Program-made: the position numbers and the translations under genes
In this document: piece by piece, positions 13,309 through 13,350 of the stretch
Numbering within the stretch: the first letter of the stretch is position 1
Layout of the letters: each line of letters begins with the position of its first letter
The notes under the pieces: model-generated
Databases searched by the model: none
What the model was told of the DNA's origin: nothing
What the model saw: the letters and a program-made list of their open reading frames with translations, nothing else
From: Bacillota bacterium
GTDB lineage: Bacteria > Bacillota > Bacilli > Bacillales_B > DSM-18226
Direction: 5' to 3'
Length of the DNA stretch: 13,350 nucleotides
Assembly (NCBI GenBank): GCA_030705665.1
Contig: JAUZQA010000041.1
Span: forward strand, 1 to 13,350

Positions 13309-13350
13309 GTGCCAAATCAACCTAAAGTATTGCAACACACTTTTACTAAT

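Noticed and set aside
1..13350. Defence island, phage region or biosynthetic cluster
   Set aside because: No integrase, transposase, phage structural, restriction or synthetase genes are present; apart from the nuclease and the repeat the genes are ordinary chromosomal functions.

Overview
This window reads as chromosomal DNA from a low-GC, endospore-forming Firmicute of the Bacillaceae. Support comes from AT-rich sequence, strong AGGAGG-type ribosome binding sites, GTG and TTG starts, a Spo0E-like peptide, a proHJ-type proline operon, a pssA-dedA pair and a Bacillus-type GC-rich palindromic repeat. The genus cannot be fixed from the sequence alone. I recognise no phage, IS transposase, CRISPR, tRNA or rRNA.

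Layout. 1-480: a 57-aa Spo0E-like phosphatase gene, then a 160-nt untranslated stretch with a small hairpin, a C-rich single-stranded part and a good terminator; it is either a long 3' UTR or a small RNA. 612-1085: an unrecognised small membrane protein, ending in a hairpin shared with the convergent gene. 1158-2237 (-): a secreted coiled-coil protein with a C-terminal 3D domain (YocH-type wall hydrolase). 2447-3007 (-): a DUF421/YetF membrane protein. 3255-4646 (+): an APC amino-acid permease with its own terminator. 4818-6481 (-): a P5C reductase plus glutamate 5-kinase operon in proH-proJ order, with an FbpA-like small basic protein gene (6534-6728) just upstream. 7057-8139 (+): a secreted CwlO-like NlpC/P60 endopeptidase. 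8226-9131 (+): a short-chain dehydrogenase of the YdaD/YhdF general-stress type, convergent with 9195-10319 (-), a Gfo/Idh/MocA oxidoreductase. 10509-11441 (+): an endonuclease I-family nuclease without a signal peptide. 11611-13048 (+): phosphatidylserine synthase (pssA) and a DedA membrane protein (ybfM/petA-like). 13157-13308: a nested GC-rich palindromic repeat.

How the genes fit together. Three themes recur. The first is cell-wall remodelling: the 3D protein and the NlpC/P60 protein share the same N-terminal coiled-coil module but carry different enzyme domains. The second is osmotic and stress physiology: the proHJ pair, the stress-type SDR and the Spo0E peptide. The third is phospholipid supply: pssA with a probable phosphatidylethanolamine-distribution DedA protein, but no psd between them and the following terminator.

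Most of the window is ordinary core or near-core Bacillus content; I see no convincing new multi-gene system. The items most worth checking are the intergenic RNA candidate at about 340-480, the shared coiled-coil module on two wall hydrolases with WalR-box-like sites nearby, the PUA-less ProJ, the unsecreted endonuclease I homologue, the 19-bp palindrome in front of the FbpA-like gene, and the terminal palindromic repeat.
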